Source: Phaeoceros laevis
Taxonomy: Eukaryota; Anthocerotophyta; Anthocerotopsida; Notothyladales
Assembly (NCBI GenBank): GCA_049999765.1
Contig: JBNGIQ010008823.1
Span: 1 to 47,985 of the forward strand
Direction of reading: 5' to 3'
Length of the DNA stretch: 47,985 nucleotides
Shown one piece after another: positions 28,356 through 38,411 of this stretch (its first letter is position 1; each line of letters begins with the position of its first letter). The notes beneath the pieces are model-generated. The model saw nothing but the letters and a program-made list of their open reading frames with translations, had not been told where the DNA came from and did not search any database. Both the position numbers and the translations under genes were made by a program.

Positions 28356-30591
28356 TTATAACCTGAGCACGAGGCAGGGGGTACTTGTGTTACAAGTTGC
28401 ATAAGCTACTGTTGTAATGCACACCGGAGTGTACCTGACAGCAGGACACCAGAAGAAACCAGCAAATAGCGTCGACTTAGGCACAATCAGGTCCATGAGT
28501 AATGCAGTTACTTCTGCCTCGTTTTCTCTGCTCACAGAGCGAGACAGTCGGGCCATTGCAGAAGAAGCCGCCATCTCCCTCCAAGTACTCTGACTGGCTG
28601 CTTCTGTCCAACCTGCCTCTTTCAGCTCCTTCACAGATGCAATTGCTGCCCTTGTCCAGGCTTTGACAGAGTCGTCTGCACCCTCTCGTGTGACAGCAAA
28701 GACTGCACCAGCTGCAATATCATGTTTCAGCATTCTGAGCCGTCCAACCACAGAGAGGTTGAAAAGAGCGAGTGACAAAGAGAACTGAGCTGCCAACGTC
28801 TACGTACACATGACCTTACGTAGGTGCTGCTTAGGCTAACTAAGCTCGTCATGAGGAAGTGTTCCTATCCAGGCTACTTACAAATGGGAAGACCAACAGC
28901 TTCAAGTAGTTCAGCATTCAGTATGTGCCTAGCAGGACCCAATACAGAAGCCTGCAATTTTGTAAACAATAAATAGACGTCAACTTCTGATCTAGATCTA
29001 ATTAAGAATATGGCCTGCGACCACAGCACAAGCGAATCTGATTGGGAAGCATACCTGAAACTCAACTGCGTGATTATCATTTTCCTCATCCACAAAGCCA
29101 TAGTCCAGCAGTAGCTGTGAACTGGACAAACTAGTTCCATAGGAGTCGTATACTTGTTCCCCTTGCTCATAGGACTTGTGCGAACGAAGAGTAGCAAATC
29201 TAGTCTCACTATCAAAAACCAGGCAAGATTCCTGTCCTGCTTTGCTGCTATGGTTCAACATATCAGCCCAAGGAACCAGTGCCAATTGTGGCCCATCATC
29301 CACATCGTCCCATGAATTCTGCTCCAAACAGATCACACCAAGTGAAGAACATCAGACAAGCCGAGGCCAGAAATGTCACAAGCCAAAACCATGCTGTGCT
29401 CCTTGCAAAGCCACGGGTGGCAAGCACAATGCAGGTGAAAATGAAAACCAGAAGCTCAGCGTTAAACCTGACATTCTCGTGAAGATCAAGAGAAAATGCG
29501 CGACTAAGCAATATGGCAGCAGCCCATCGGACTCCAACCTCTGTTACAAATCCACCGCTTCCTGGTCCAGCAGGCAGCAGCTCACTCGCTCCAGCAGCCA
29601 GCAAAGCGGCGTGATCTTCCCTGGACACTGCAATTATAAGGTTTCCTTCTTTTTATCAAGAGAACAGTTCAAAATTCATGCTCATCGACACCCCTCTCGA
29701 AGTACAAACCGCAACATATAGAATTCATCCTCCAAAACGCTGCAATTTGCAAATCAAGTGGACGAAGAGGTCAACCTGCACCGAAGGAGTCTCTGCTCGA
29801 TTGTGTTTACCATTGGTGAACCAGACAACCACTCGGATCTCATCCGCTGCAAAGGTGCAATCTTCCAAACATAAAAAATGCCGCCAATAAACGCAACCTA
29901 GTGCTTGCTGAAGCGTCTTGACAATAATCCCCAATAAAATTACAATCACGGCTAGTACCTGGGGCCACAGCATTGGATGTGCACCAGCCATTTCCAGCTC
30001 ACCCGGAAGCAAGCTGATGTAGGGGTACCAATGGCTCTGTGGACCTCGAGCACGCTCACACAACAGGTGTAGGCACATCGCTTGCCAAGAACTCAGCTTG
30101 GCTTTGGCAGCTAGTCTGCCTATATACTCGCACTTGGCTGCTGTCTGCAGAAGTCATTTACCCGGATTAGACCATCTCATACCGCCTATAGAAGGTAGGC
30201 CTTAAACCTAAAATTTGCTTCACAACCATACTGGAATTGCCCGCAAGACCACCACCTGCTCAGTCATGAAAGATTTCTCGGGGACGCGCACAATCACATC
30301 TCCTTTCCTTACACCACCGGGACCGGCCACCATACCATAGCCGGGGGCAGTGCTGTTCCGGGGCCACCTCTCGAGACACAAGTTGCAGTCGTGGTGGTCG
30401 AGGCGCTGCAGCCATCTGCTGAGTCGCTCTGTCTCGGCCTTCCGGACCGGCAAACTGCTCTCGCCAATCACATCTGTCACAATGCAGCTCCCTGCTGCCT
30501 GCACTTCAGAGCAGTAGGCACGCACTCGAAGTCCTTGTTCCTTGTGAGCAATCCATGGAGGAAAGGTCGAAGGTAGTTGCATGAGTTGCAT
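28356..30591 (-). CDS. SET-domain lysine methyltransferase, Rubisco-LSMT-like
   Basis: Supported minus exons: 30591-30256, 30144-29959, 29846-29811, 29627-29473, 29318-29055, 28951-28882, 28789-28356. The link between exon 3 (phase 0 end) and the exon at 29627 (needs phase 1) is unresolved; a small exon encoding VLEDEFYML near 29700-29735 probably lies between. The split SET domain starts near APGYGMVAGPGGVRKGD. It has the insert region (LSSWQAMCLHLLCER) and the catalytic core VPWADMLNHSS with DNHAVEFQ and YGTSLSSSQLLLDYGF. A C-terminal Rubisco-LSMT substrate-binding-type region follows (MLKHDIAAGAVFAVTREGADD). Such enzymes methylate lysines of chloroplast or cytosolic proteins; the target is unknown. 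The start is uncertain: an in-frame ATG at 30789 would add 66 residues that look less conserved. Confidence 0.82.
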
Positions 30592-31350
30592 CCTTGCATC
30601 ATAGGAACACTCGGAGCGACGGGTGCAAGAATGATATTTGGCTTTACCAAATACGAATTCTTGTATGCGAATTTTTGACAAAACAAAACCCAAAAAAATT
30701 ACGAAAAGAAATTCTACCTCCGGAGCAAGTCCTTGGTTGTGCAATCTCAAGGCTGGACAACCCAAATGGAAGAATGCGAATACTATCATCGATTATAGGC
30801 CTGGACTATGATCATACAGAAAAAACCAAGATTGAGGCATTCTCATGCTCACCTTAAAGACAATTTGGACTTCAAGTCTTGCCAACCAAGAAGCATATAT
30901 TATCGATCATGCACTAGTTGCACAAAGTGATTGTTTTGTCACCTAGTTGATGGGATTGATTTAGTTATGAAAACCTTGGGCTAAGAAGCAATTTATAATA
31001 TGTGTATCATGAAATGGACAAGAAAAAGGCATATATGAGCTAGCTCTATTTTTCTAGTTTGCAAGTTTCAGGATCTACTATATACTTGCTCAGCTGAGGC
31101 AGTACTGAAATAGTGGAGGAGTAAATAAATGCATTCCAGTTGACCACCTGGATGACTTTCATGAACATGCATGAGATGAAATCGAGAAAGATGGGACAAA
31201 GTTTTTGGCGATGGCAAAAGCACCCCTAATTTAAATCACACACATGCAAAGTTATTGAAAGTCATGCATGAGATGAAATCGAGACAGATGGGACAAAGTT
31301 TTTGGCGATGGCAAAAGCACCCCTAATTTACAAAGTTATTGAAAGTCAGT
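30592..31350. other. Divergent intergenic region, SET gene / CFAP52
   Basis: The promoters of both genes must be here. It contains the tandem repeat described separately. AT content rises toward CFAP52. Confidence 0.4.
31166..31346 (+). repeat. Tandem duplication (~97 bp and ~84 bp) just upstream of CFAP52
   Basis: CATGCATGAGATGAAATCGAGAAAGATGG... at 31166 recurs at 31263 with one substitution in its first 60 bases. The second unit lacks about 14 bases (AAATCACACACATG) before CAAAGTTATTGAAAGT. The second unit ends within about 5 bases of the CFAP52 start codon, so the repeat covers the probable 5'UTR/core promoter. Confidence 0.9.
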
Positions 31351-34300
31351 ATGGCATACAATACAGGGATCAAGCCTCTCCCTCTAGATGCATGTATTGG
31401 ATTTGAAGGAGCTATAAATAACGGACTCATGGTCCATCCAAATAGAACAACAATGTTATATCCACTTGGCACTACCATTGTGCTTCGTAACATAGTAGGT
31501 TTATTTTATTGGATGTACTTTCTTTGTTTCTAGCATTTGTCACCACTACAATCAAAATACTCCTTTTATAGCTTTCCTTTCATGTGCTTAGGTTGACATG
31601 AAATCACAAGAGTTTCTTATGGGCCATACGAATCGAGTGTCTTGTGTCTCTATCTCAAAGACTGGGCGTTACATAGCCAGTGGTCAGGTGTTTCTCCTTG
31701 CCCACATCTATTTTAGAAATACTTATTTTAGTGCAGAATTTTCTCTAAATGAAAATATAAAATACGGAACATAGTGCGATGTTTATATTGAAGTTACGTG
31801 CATAATATGACTGAAGGGTCTCATTGCTTAGGTAGCCCCAATGGGATTTCCAGCTGATATTATTATTTGGGATTTTGAAGCTCGTAAAATCATCCAGAGA
31901 TTGATTTTGCACAAGGTGGGATACTCTTGTTTTCCCTTATTCTAATTTAAACAAGAAAATGAGCATGGAAGCTCAATACTATTTTCATATAACAGGTGAA
32001 AGTGCAGGGAGTAAGTTTTTCTCCAGATGAAGAGTTTTTGGCCTCTGTTGGAGGTCAGGATGATTTCAAGCTTATTATATGGCATGTGAAAACAGGAAAA
32101 GCAGTATGTGGCATGCCTGTGCCATTGGATCATGCTCAGGTTGTCTCTTGGTTCAACAATTCAAGTACACAGCTTGTGACAGCTGGAGCTTTTAAGTTGA
32201 ATGTGTGGAGATTTGATTGTCCAAATAGAAAGGTGTTGCCTCTAGATTGTCATTTGGGCACAATCCGAAGAATATTTTTATCTTTGGTAAGCACAAAAAG
32301 GTTCAAAATTTTCTATTAAAACACTTTTTTTACTGAATTGAGTTTATACTAACCTAGCTTGGTTTATTTCTAGAACAGCAAATCGATGAATCTGACGAAT
32401 TTGTCTATGCTGGAACACGAACAGGGGACATATTACAGGTTTTCTATTATTTGTTCCTAATGTACAATAGGTAGCTTTATCCAACTGAGCTTTTTGTTTT
32501 GAAATAAATCCAAGATTCATTTTGGCCTACATCTTTGGTTGCAACAGGTTAGCTTGAAGGGAAGGCTCTTTAAAAACCATGGACCCAAAATCAATATTGG
32601 ACAAGGTGTATTTTGCACCACCATGACACCGTCTGGGGATCTCATTGTGGGTGGCGGGAATGGAAGTGTAACCTTTTTGAGAACATCAAACATGCGAAGT
32701 ATTGCCTCAACAAAAGTTCAAGGCGGAGTTACATCTCTAGCTATTGCGAACTTCTCTGGAGGAGATACCTTTGATGTATTTGTTGGAACAACCCTTTGCA
32801 ATATTTATCTTGTTAGGTATACCTACTTTGTTAATTAAATTAAGAAGCTCATAGTGAAATCCAAGCTATTTATAACCTGATTTTCCTTTGAAGTATTTGC
32901 CCGAACAACTCTTTGCAATATTTATCTTCTTAGGTATACCTACTTTGCTAATTAAATTAAGAGGCTCATAGTAAAGTCCAAGCTCTTCATAACCTGCTTT
33001 TCTGTACACATTTTATGTAAATGAACCATTGGCTTAATGATCCAGATATGATGGAAAGACGAAGACGATGAATTCAAAATTGTTACAAACTTGTCATTTT
33101 TCAAAAATAAATGATATCGCATTTCCAACAGGCTACAGCGAAGTTTTTGCTACGTGTTCTTTAGCAGATATTAGAATTTGGCACTCAATTGAATTCCGCT
33201 TACTACTTCGTATTGAGGTAAAACTTAGGAAAATATGAAGTATCAAAGCTCAAGTTTAGTATGAGGATTTATTCATGAAACCTGAAACTATGGATATAAA
33301 GTTCTAAAAGAATAATATCTTGTAGTGCGAGAATATTGATTCAAGGGATAAAAGTTCCTCAACAGAAGAGTGTTATTGCATAGCGTTCATGCCAGATGGA
33401 AAAAGTCTTATTAGCGGTTGGAGTGATGGAAAGATTAGAGCCTTTGGCCCCCAATCTGGAAAGCTGTTGTATATGATACATGATGCACATCCAGAGGTAG
33501 ACTAATTTTTTTCGTGAATTATCAGAGAACTTTAGAGGCAAAAATTCATGCTAACAAGTTATTATTTTGTTTCAGGGTGTTACTGCGATTTGTGGAACTT
33601 CAGACAATGCTCGGATTGTGAGCGGTGGAGTTGAAGGTCAGGTAATAGCTTCCAAATTCTTGTAAGCTAATATTTAATATCTTTATATGTTAAGGTACTT
33701 CTCTTAGAGTTGATGATTGATCCTTCACTTTCATTGTTCAAGTTTTATCTCAGGTCCGGGTTTGGAAAATTGGACCATTTAGCCATTGTATGATTGCATC
33801 AATGAAAGAGCACAGAGCCCAAGTCAATTCTGTCCAGGTACATTATTATGTCATGCCATGTGCTATAGTGTAACTTAGTTTCTCAAGCATGCCTTCCTCA
33901 CCAAGTGTGCAAAAACAGGTTCGGAGGAACGACAGCGAGTGTGTGAGTTCAAGTAACGATGGTTCCTGTGTGGTGTGGGATATGACCGTAAGCTTCACAA
34001 CTTGACCTTTGAAGTATGTCATGATGTCGCCAAAGTGGAATTGTGACTTCCTAGGGGGTTATGTGACAGAGGTTTGCACGAAATCAAAGTCTATATGCTT
34101 CGACTTTTTTCAAAGCCATATTCTACCATCCCGATGAAAGCCAACTTCTCAGCACTGGCACAGACCGGAAGGTGACAAAAGTCATACTTCCCATCTGCAA
34201 CATAAATCTTGCACCTTCAGAATGCTAAAACACTTCCCCGTTTCGTGCTAATTGCAGGTGACTTACTGGGATGCTTATGACTGCCAAGCTATACGAGTGA

Positions 34301-34739
34301 TTGACGGTTCCTTGACTTCAGAGGTGAATGATCTGAACATAAGTCCGGATGGCGTTGGTTTTGTAACTGGAGGAGTCGACAAGGAGGTGAAGCTGTGGAA
34401 CTATGATGAGGGTCATTGTTATTACATTGGTCGGGGCCATAGTGCACCTATAACAAAGGTGCGTAGTTAGCGCCTGACTGACAACTGAATTAGATTAGCC
34501 ATGGGGTCTGTGCTGCATTCAACTGTTTCTGGATGATCAGTAGCTGCGAAGTTCCTCAAAGAAATGTTTGACGTTTTACACATACTTACCTGCAGGTAAG
34601 AATCAGCCCTGATCAAACACGTGTTGTCTCTGTGGGAGAGGAGGGAGCCATACTGATCTGGGATTACAAGCCCCCCATCGCATCTTCACCACCACAAGAT
34701 AAAGCACTTGCAAAGTCGCCCCCTGGCTCTCCGAAGTGA
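31351..34739 (+). CDS. CFAP52: CFAP52 (WDR16), ciliary WD-repeat protein
   Basis: Fourteen exons: 31351-31494, 31592-31687, 31832-31915, 31996-32286, 32379-32438, 32548-32816, 33046-33217, 33326-33496, 33576-33641, 33754-33837, 33919-33987, 34070-34171, 34258-34458, 34596-34739; GT-AG throughout, total 650 residues against 620 in humans. Diagnostic segments align along the length: LDACIGFEGAINNGL, MLYPLGTTIVL, GRYIASGQVAPMGFPADIIIW, CPNRKVLPLDCHLGTIRRI, YAGTRTGDILQ, MPDGKSLISGWSDGKIRAF, SPDGVGFVTGGVDKEVKLWNY and GRGHSAPIT. These make up two seven-bladed WD40 propellers. CFAP52 is a microtubule inner protein of motile axonemes. In land plants it is kept only where sperm swim. The start is the first ATG in frame. 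A partial duplication of exon 6 lies in intron 6 (separate entry). Confidence 0.95.
32768..33001 (+). repeat. 117-bp tandem duplication spanning the exon 6 end/intron 6 start of CFAP52
   Basis: Unit 32768-32884 includes the last 49 bases of exon 6, its splice donor and the start of intron 6. It is repeated at 32885-33001 with about 10% changes. The second copy keeps an exon-like tail (TTTGCAATATTTATCTTCTTAG) and the GTATACC donor at 32934, but has no acceptor of its own beyond intronic AGs. Confidence 0.92.
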
Positions 34740-35757
34740 GGATGTTGCAGATGGCATCTTGACAAGATATTGTCTCCTGAGCCATGAGATGGAGCATCTT
34801 ATGGCTGTGACTCTGCACAAGTCGAAACACCAGTCTTCATTAAGGACCAGGCAAAAAGCGAACGAACCCTTGTTGTGGGACCCTTATTGTGGGAGCGAAG
34901 TTGGTCAACCTTCCAGGGCTATGTAGCAATCCTCAAGGTTGTTCGAGTTTGACCCTTCGTACTTGGAGGCGTTCTCCTGAAGACAGTACAGTGTATGACT
35001 TCAAAAACTGATGGGTGTTTGACAGGTCCAAAAATGCTTTCCTATGCCAGATGCCAACAAGCATATGCTACATGAGTTATAATGTTGCCAGTATGAAGGA
35101 ACGGGACCGAGAGGACGTACATTGTTTTCGGAGTTCAACCGTGCACCGTCACGCTGAAGTTGCATTTTGCCTCCACCCCTACAGGTACTGGAACCTCACA
35201 GCCGTGCTGTTATTGGCAGTAGCTTGAGAAAAGCAAGCTCAACAACAAGCACCAAACAGAAGCTGCTTGACCCAGTACATCCAGGACATGGGACATGGAG
35301 ATATACCAGTGATGTCAGCTCCAAGATGTTGATCTCCTGGATCTGGGATCATCCTTTGGCACAAAGAGACTTCTCTGACCTGCAAAACAATCTTCAAAAG
35401 CTTGGTCAAGGATGAGGTTAAGCAAATTGCACAAGCGCCAGTGCAAACTTAAAAGTCTAAATACTAGCGAATATGCTGTCTCCCAGCATTTATCTAGTAG
35501 CAGGTGTGCTAAGTGCATTCACAGGGAACCTTAGGGTGCGGAGGAAATGGACCTGCTGAGTGAGTGTTCTCCATTCTTTTCAAACTGCAGCAGACTGCCC
35601 TTGGTCATGGATGGGGCATGACCTACAGTTAGCAGCATTCCTGGACCTGTGACATTCAGTTGTAGTGCATTCATGATTCCTGTCTCGCATGTAAAAAGGT
35701 CAACCATCTGTTGGAGCCTGTGCATCTTCACTCATGCGGTAAATAGTCAAACATGTG
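34740..35757. other. Convergent 3' region, CFAP52 / PPR
   Basis: The 3'UTRs of two converging genes are expected. No gene, RNA or repeat was recognised; open frames here lack known motifs. Confidence 0.4.
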
Positions 35758-38223
35758 TCAATGCTGATCCTTGCACGAACAAGACCCATCTAAAAAACGA
35801 TGCACACGGTGTGCATCTCTGACCACGATCTCTCGCTTCTCAAGGTGCGACATGATCTTGGTGCTGCTGTGGCAGTCGTTGCACATGCGGAGATTCTTGG
35901 TAACTAGCAGAGGTGTGCCATCTGAAGTGTGTAGAAGGCCATACGCCAATGCCAGTTTCTCAGCATGTCCACACAACGCGTCTTCCTTCTCCCTTTCAGA
36001 CACTGCCTTCAGCACTAACTCTGTATGTGGCACATGGCCTCCTTCCAGCAATCTCAAGTTCATGTTCTTCAGCTGTTTTGAAATGTCACCTCTTTCCTCT
36101 CCTACTACAAACTCGTGCAACTTGTTCTTTACTTCGATGCATGCCTTTCCAGGCTTCTTCCAAGCTCCTGCAGACTTTCTCAAACTTTCTATCTCATCCA
36201 CATCTTTCCACCTGCCGGCATTCGCATATATGTTTGCTAACAGCACATATGCCGCTGCATTTTCAGGTTGCAACGCTATAAGACGGTCAAAACATAACCT
36301 CCCCCGGTTGATGTCACCATGGCTTTTGCAGGCACTCAGCAAAGCTGTCCAGCCTACTACGTCATTCTCAAAAGGCATGATTCGTAGCATATTTTCTGCT
36401 TCCTCCAGACGACCTGACCGTGCCAGCAGGTCAACCATGCAGTCATAGTGGTAGACGGAGGGTGTGATGGAATGAGTCTGCATCATACTAAAATACCGCT
36501 CACCCTCAGTCACCAGGCCCTCATGACTGCATGCCACAAGCAGAGAACTGAAAGTAACCTCATCGGGATCGACACCTTCCTGTTGCATCTCCTCAAAACA
36601 ACGAATTGCCATTTGCGCTTCACCATGTTCGGCATAGCCATTCAGTAGAGCAGTCCAAGTCACCACATCCCGTGTCATCAACCTATCAAACACTCTTCGA
36701 GCTTCCTCCAACCTCCCACATTTGGCGTACATATCCACCAGGCTATTGCCAACAGCCACATCAGCTTCCAAGCCTTTCTCCCGAATTAGTGAATGCAATT
36801 GCTTGCCTTGATGGAGTGCTCCGATGCTGGCACATGCTTGCAGGAGGCAGACAAATGCCACTCGGTCGGCTGGAGTCAGGCCATCCTCCAGCATACCTGC
36901 ATACAGAGCAAGGGCTTCTTGACCAAGCCCGTTCTGAGCATATCCCGAGATCATAGCAGTCCATGTCACCACATTTTTTTTGGGCAGCCTTTCAAACACT
37001 TTGCGTGCTTCCTCCAACCTGCCACATTTTACATACATGTCCACGAGGCAACTGCCAACGAAAACATCTTCGCCTTCACCCCCACTGTCCTGAATGTCGT
37101 TATGCACCTCCTTCCCAGTGGTAAAATCTGATGCTCTGATACATGTCTTAAGGACAGCCACAAACACGTAACTGTTCGGCTTCACAGCAGACTCGCGCAT
37201 TTTCCTGTACAGGTTGATGGCCTGGTCGTGCTGTCCATGTTCCGAATATGCCGATATCATGGATGCCCACATGTAGGTGTCTGGGGCAGGCACCTCCGTG
37301 AAGACATGCATTGCTTCCTTCAAACTCCCATGAGATGCATACATCCGAATGAGGTGGTTGGCCCAGAATGCGTCTGAACCATGCCCCCATCGAACAGTGA
37401 TACCATGAATACGTCTGCCAAGAACAATATCTTTCTCGTCTATGCACCTCTTAAGCACACGATAGAAGAAAGCTTTGTCAATGTAACACCCTCGCTGCAC
37501 CACGAGCTCCAATGCTCCAACAACCTCAAGAAGCTGTCCCTCCTCCAATGGAATGGAGGCAGGAGTCGTCCTATCTGTCAGCTGCGCATCCCAAACTGCT
37601 AGCTGCGAGTCCACCCATGCAGGCTTGTATACGTTGTCCAGCCATAGGGCTTGCTTCGATATCTTGTGGCGGAAGTCAGGATGACGCGAGCTTCTCTTGT
37701 CCTGCCTATTGTCCCACCAAAGTCTGGGATCCAAAAAAAAATCTTGCCACAAAAACTCTTGTCGCTCTCTCTTCGTGATTCGTTCGCTGGTGTAGCTCCC
37801 TCCAGAAAAAGGTGCAGGATCGCTCCACTGCCCTGGACCACACAGCTTCACTGGTTCCCCTCCGCAGTACAAAATTCCGCCATTCTTTGGGACGGGTTTC
37901 TCGGCCTCTGTGTTGTGTAGGTGCGAAACCGCGATATTTGGCTGCAGAGCATCAAGCCACGAACGCTGCTGCTTGATCACCGTGTTGCTCAAATCGTACA
38001 GTGCAGAAATCTGCTGCAAGGCGCAGGCAGCCATCACTGAGGCAGACCAGCATGTCACGGGGATTCGGAGTAAATGACTTGGCGGGTCGTGCCGGGATTG
38101 CGCCGAGCTGGCAAAACCTTTTGCCGACCACGACTGGTTCTGGTATCCATAATTTCTCACTCCCACTGGCAGAGGCCAAGGCCGTGAGGTACTTCGCGCT
38201 GAAGTCCTCACGGGCAATGCCAC
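35758..38223 (-). CDS. PLS-class pentatricopeptide repeat protein with DYW deaminase domain
   Basis: The gene is a single exon of 821 residues. The Arg/Ser-rich N-terminus suggests an organelle transit peptide. Tandem PPR units run from about residue 245 to 640 (for example VVTWTAMISGYAQNGLGQEA, LVDMYAKCGRLEEARRVFD, VTFSSLLVACSHEGLV), in P-L-S order. E motifs follow, with the PG box (WKKPGKACIEV). The DYW domain (about 690-821) keeps the zinc/catalytic set His753-Ala-Glu755, Cys781-x-x-Cys784-His and a C-terminal SCSC. These proteins carry out site-specific C-to-U editing of chloroplast or mitochondrial RNA, with PPRs reading the RNA and the DYW domain acting as cytidine deaminase. The last three residues are DQH rather than DYW. 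The target site is not predictable here by eye. Confidence 0.93.
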   Translation of the reverse strand: MALPVRTSARSTSRPWPLPVGVRNYGYQNQSWSAKGFASSAQSRHDPPSHLLRIPVTCWSASVMAACALQQISALYDLSNTVIKQQRSWLDALQPNIAVSHLHNTEAEKPVPKNGGILYCGGEPVKLCGPGQWSDPAPFSGGSYTSERITKRERQEFLWQDFFLDPRLWWDNRQDKRSSRHPDFRHKISKQALWLDNVYKPAWVDSQLAVWDAQLTDRTTPASIPLEEGQLLEVVGALELVVQRGCYIDKAFFYRVLKRCIDEKDIVLGRRIHGITVRWGHGSDAFWANHLIRMYASHGSLKEAMHVFTEVPAPDTYMWASMISAYSEHGQHDQAINLYRKMRESAVKPNSYVFVAVLKTCIRASDFTTGKEVHNDIQDSGGEGEDVFVGSCLVDMYVKCGRLEEARKVFERLPKKNVVTWTAMISGYAQNGLGQEALALYAGMLEDGLTPADRVAFVCLLQACASIGALHQGKQLHSLIREKGLEADVAVGNSLVDMYAKCGRLEEARRVFDRLMTRDVVTWTALLNGYAEHGEAQMAIRCFEEMQQEGVDPDEVTFSSLLVACSHEGLVTEGERYFSMMQTHSITPSVYHYDCMVDLLARSGRLEEAENMLRIMPFENDVVGWTALLSACKSHGDINRGRLCFDRLIALQPENAAAYVLLANIYANAGRWKDVDEIESLRKSAGAWKKPGKACIEVKNKLHEFVVGEERGDISKQLKNMNLRLLEGGHVPHTELVLKAVSEREKEDALCGHAEKLALAYGLLHTSDGTPLLVTKNLRMCNDCHSSTKIMSHLEKREIVVRDAHRVHRFLDGSCSCKDQH

Positions 38224-38411
38224 GTTGTCCCCGTGGATTTTGCTGGAAGCCTAGCAAATGCAGTGTTTCCTGCAGCACCAGAACAAGCCTAGGTGATTAG
38301 AGGTTGTGGCGGCTCCAATTGAGGCGAATTGCCTTCCAGATGCGGTGTCCGTGCCTGAAGCTGAATTGCGGTGCAGGCCTTTAGAGGTGCTTCTGTGTTG
38401 CAGGGATCGTT
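38224..38411. promoter_or_regulatory. 188-bp bidirectional intergenic region, PPR / methyltransferase
   Basis: The start codons of two intronless genes on opposite strands are only 188 bp apart, so both 5'UTRs and core promoters share this space or overlap. No clear TATA box was seen. Confidence 0.55.
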
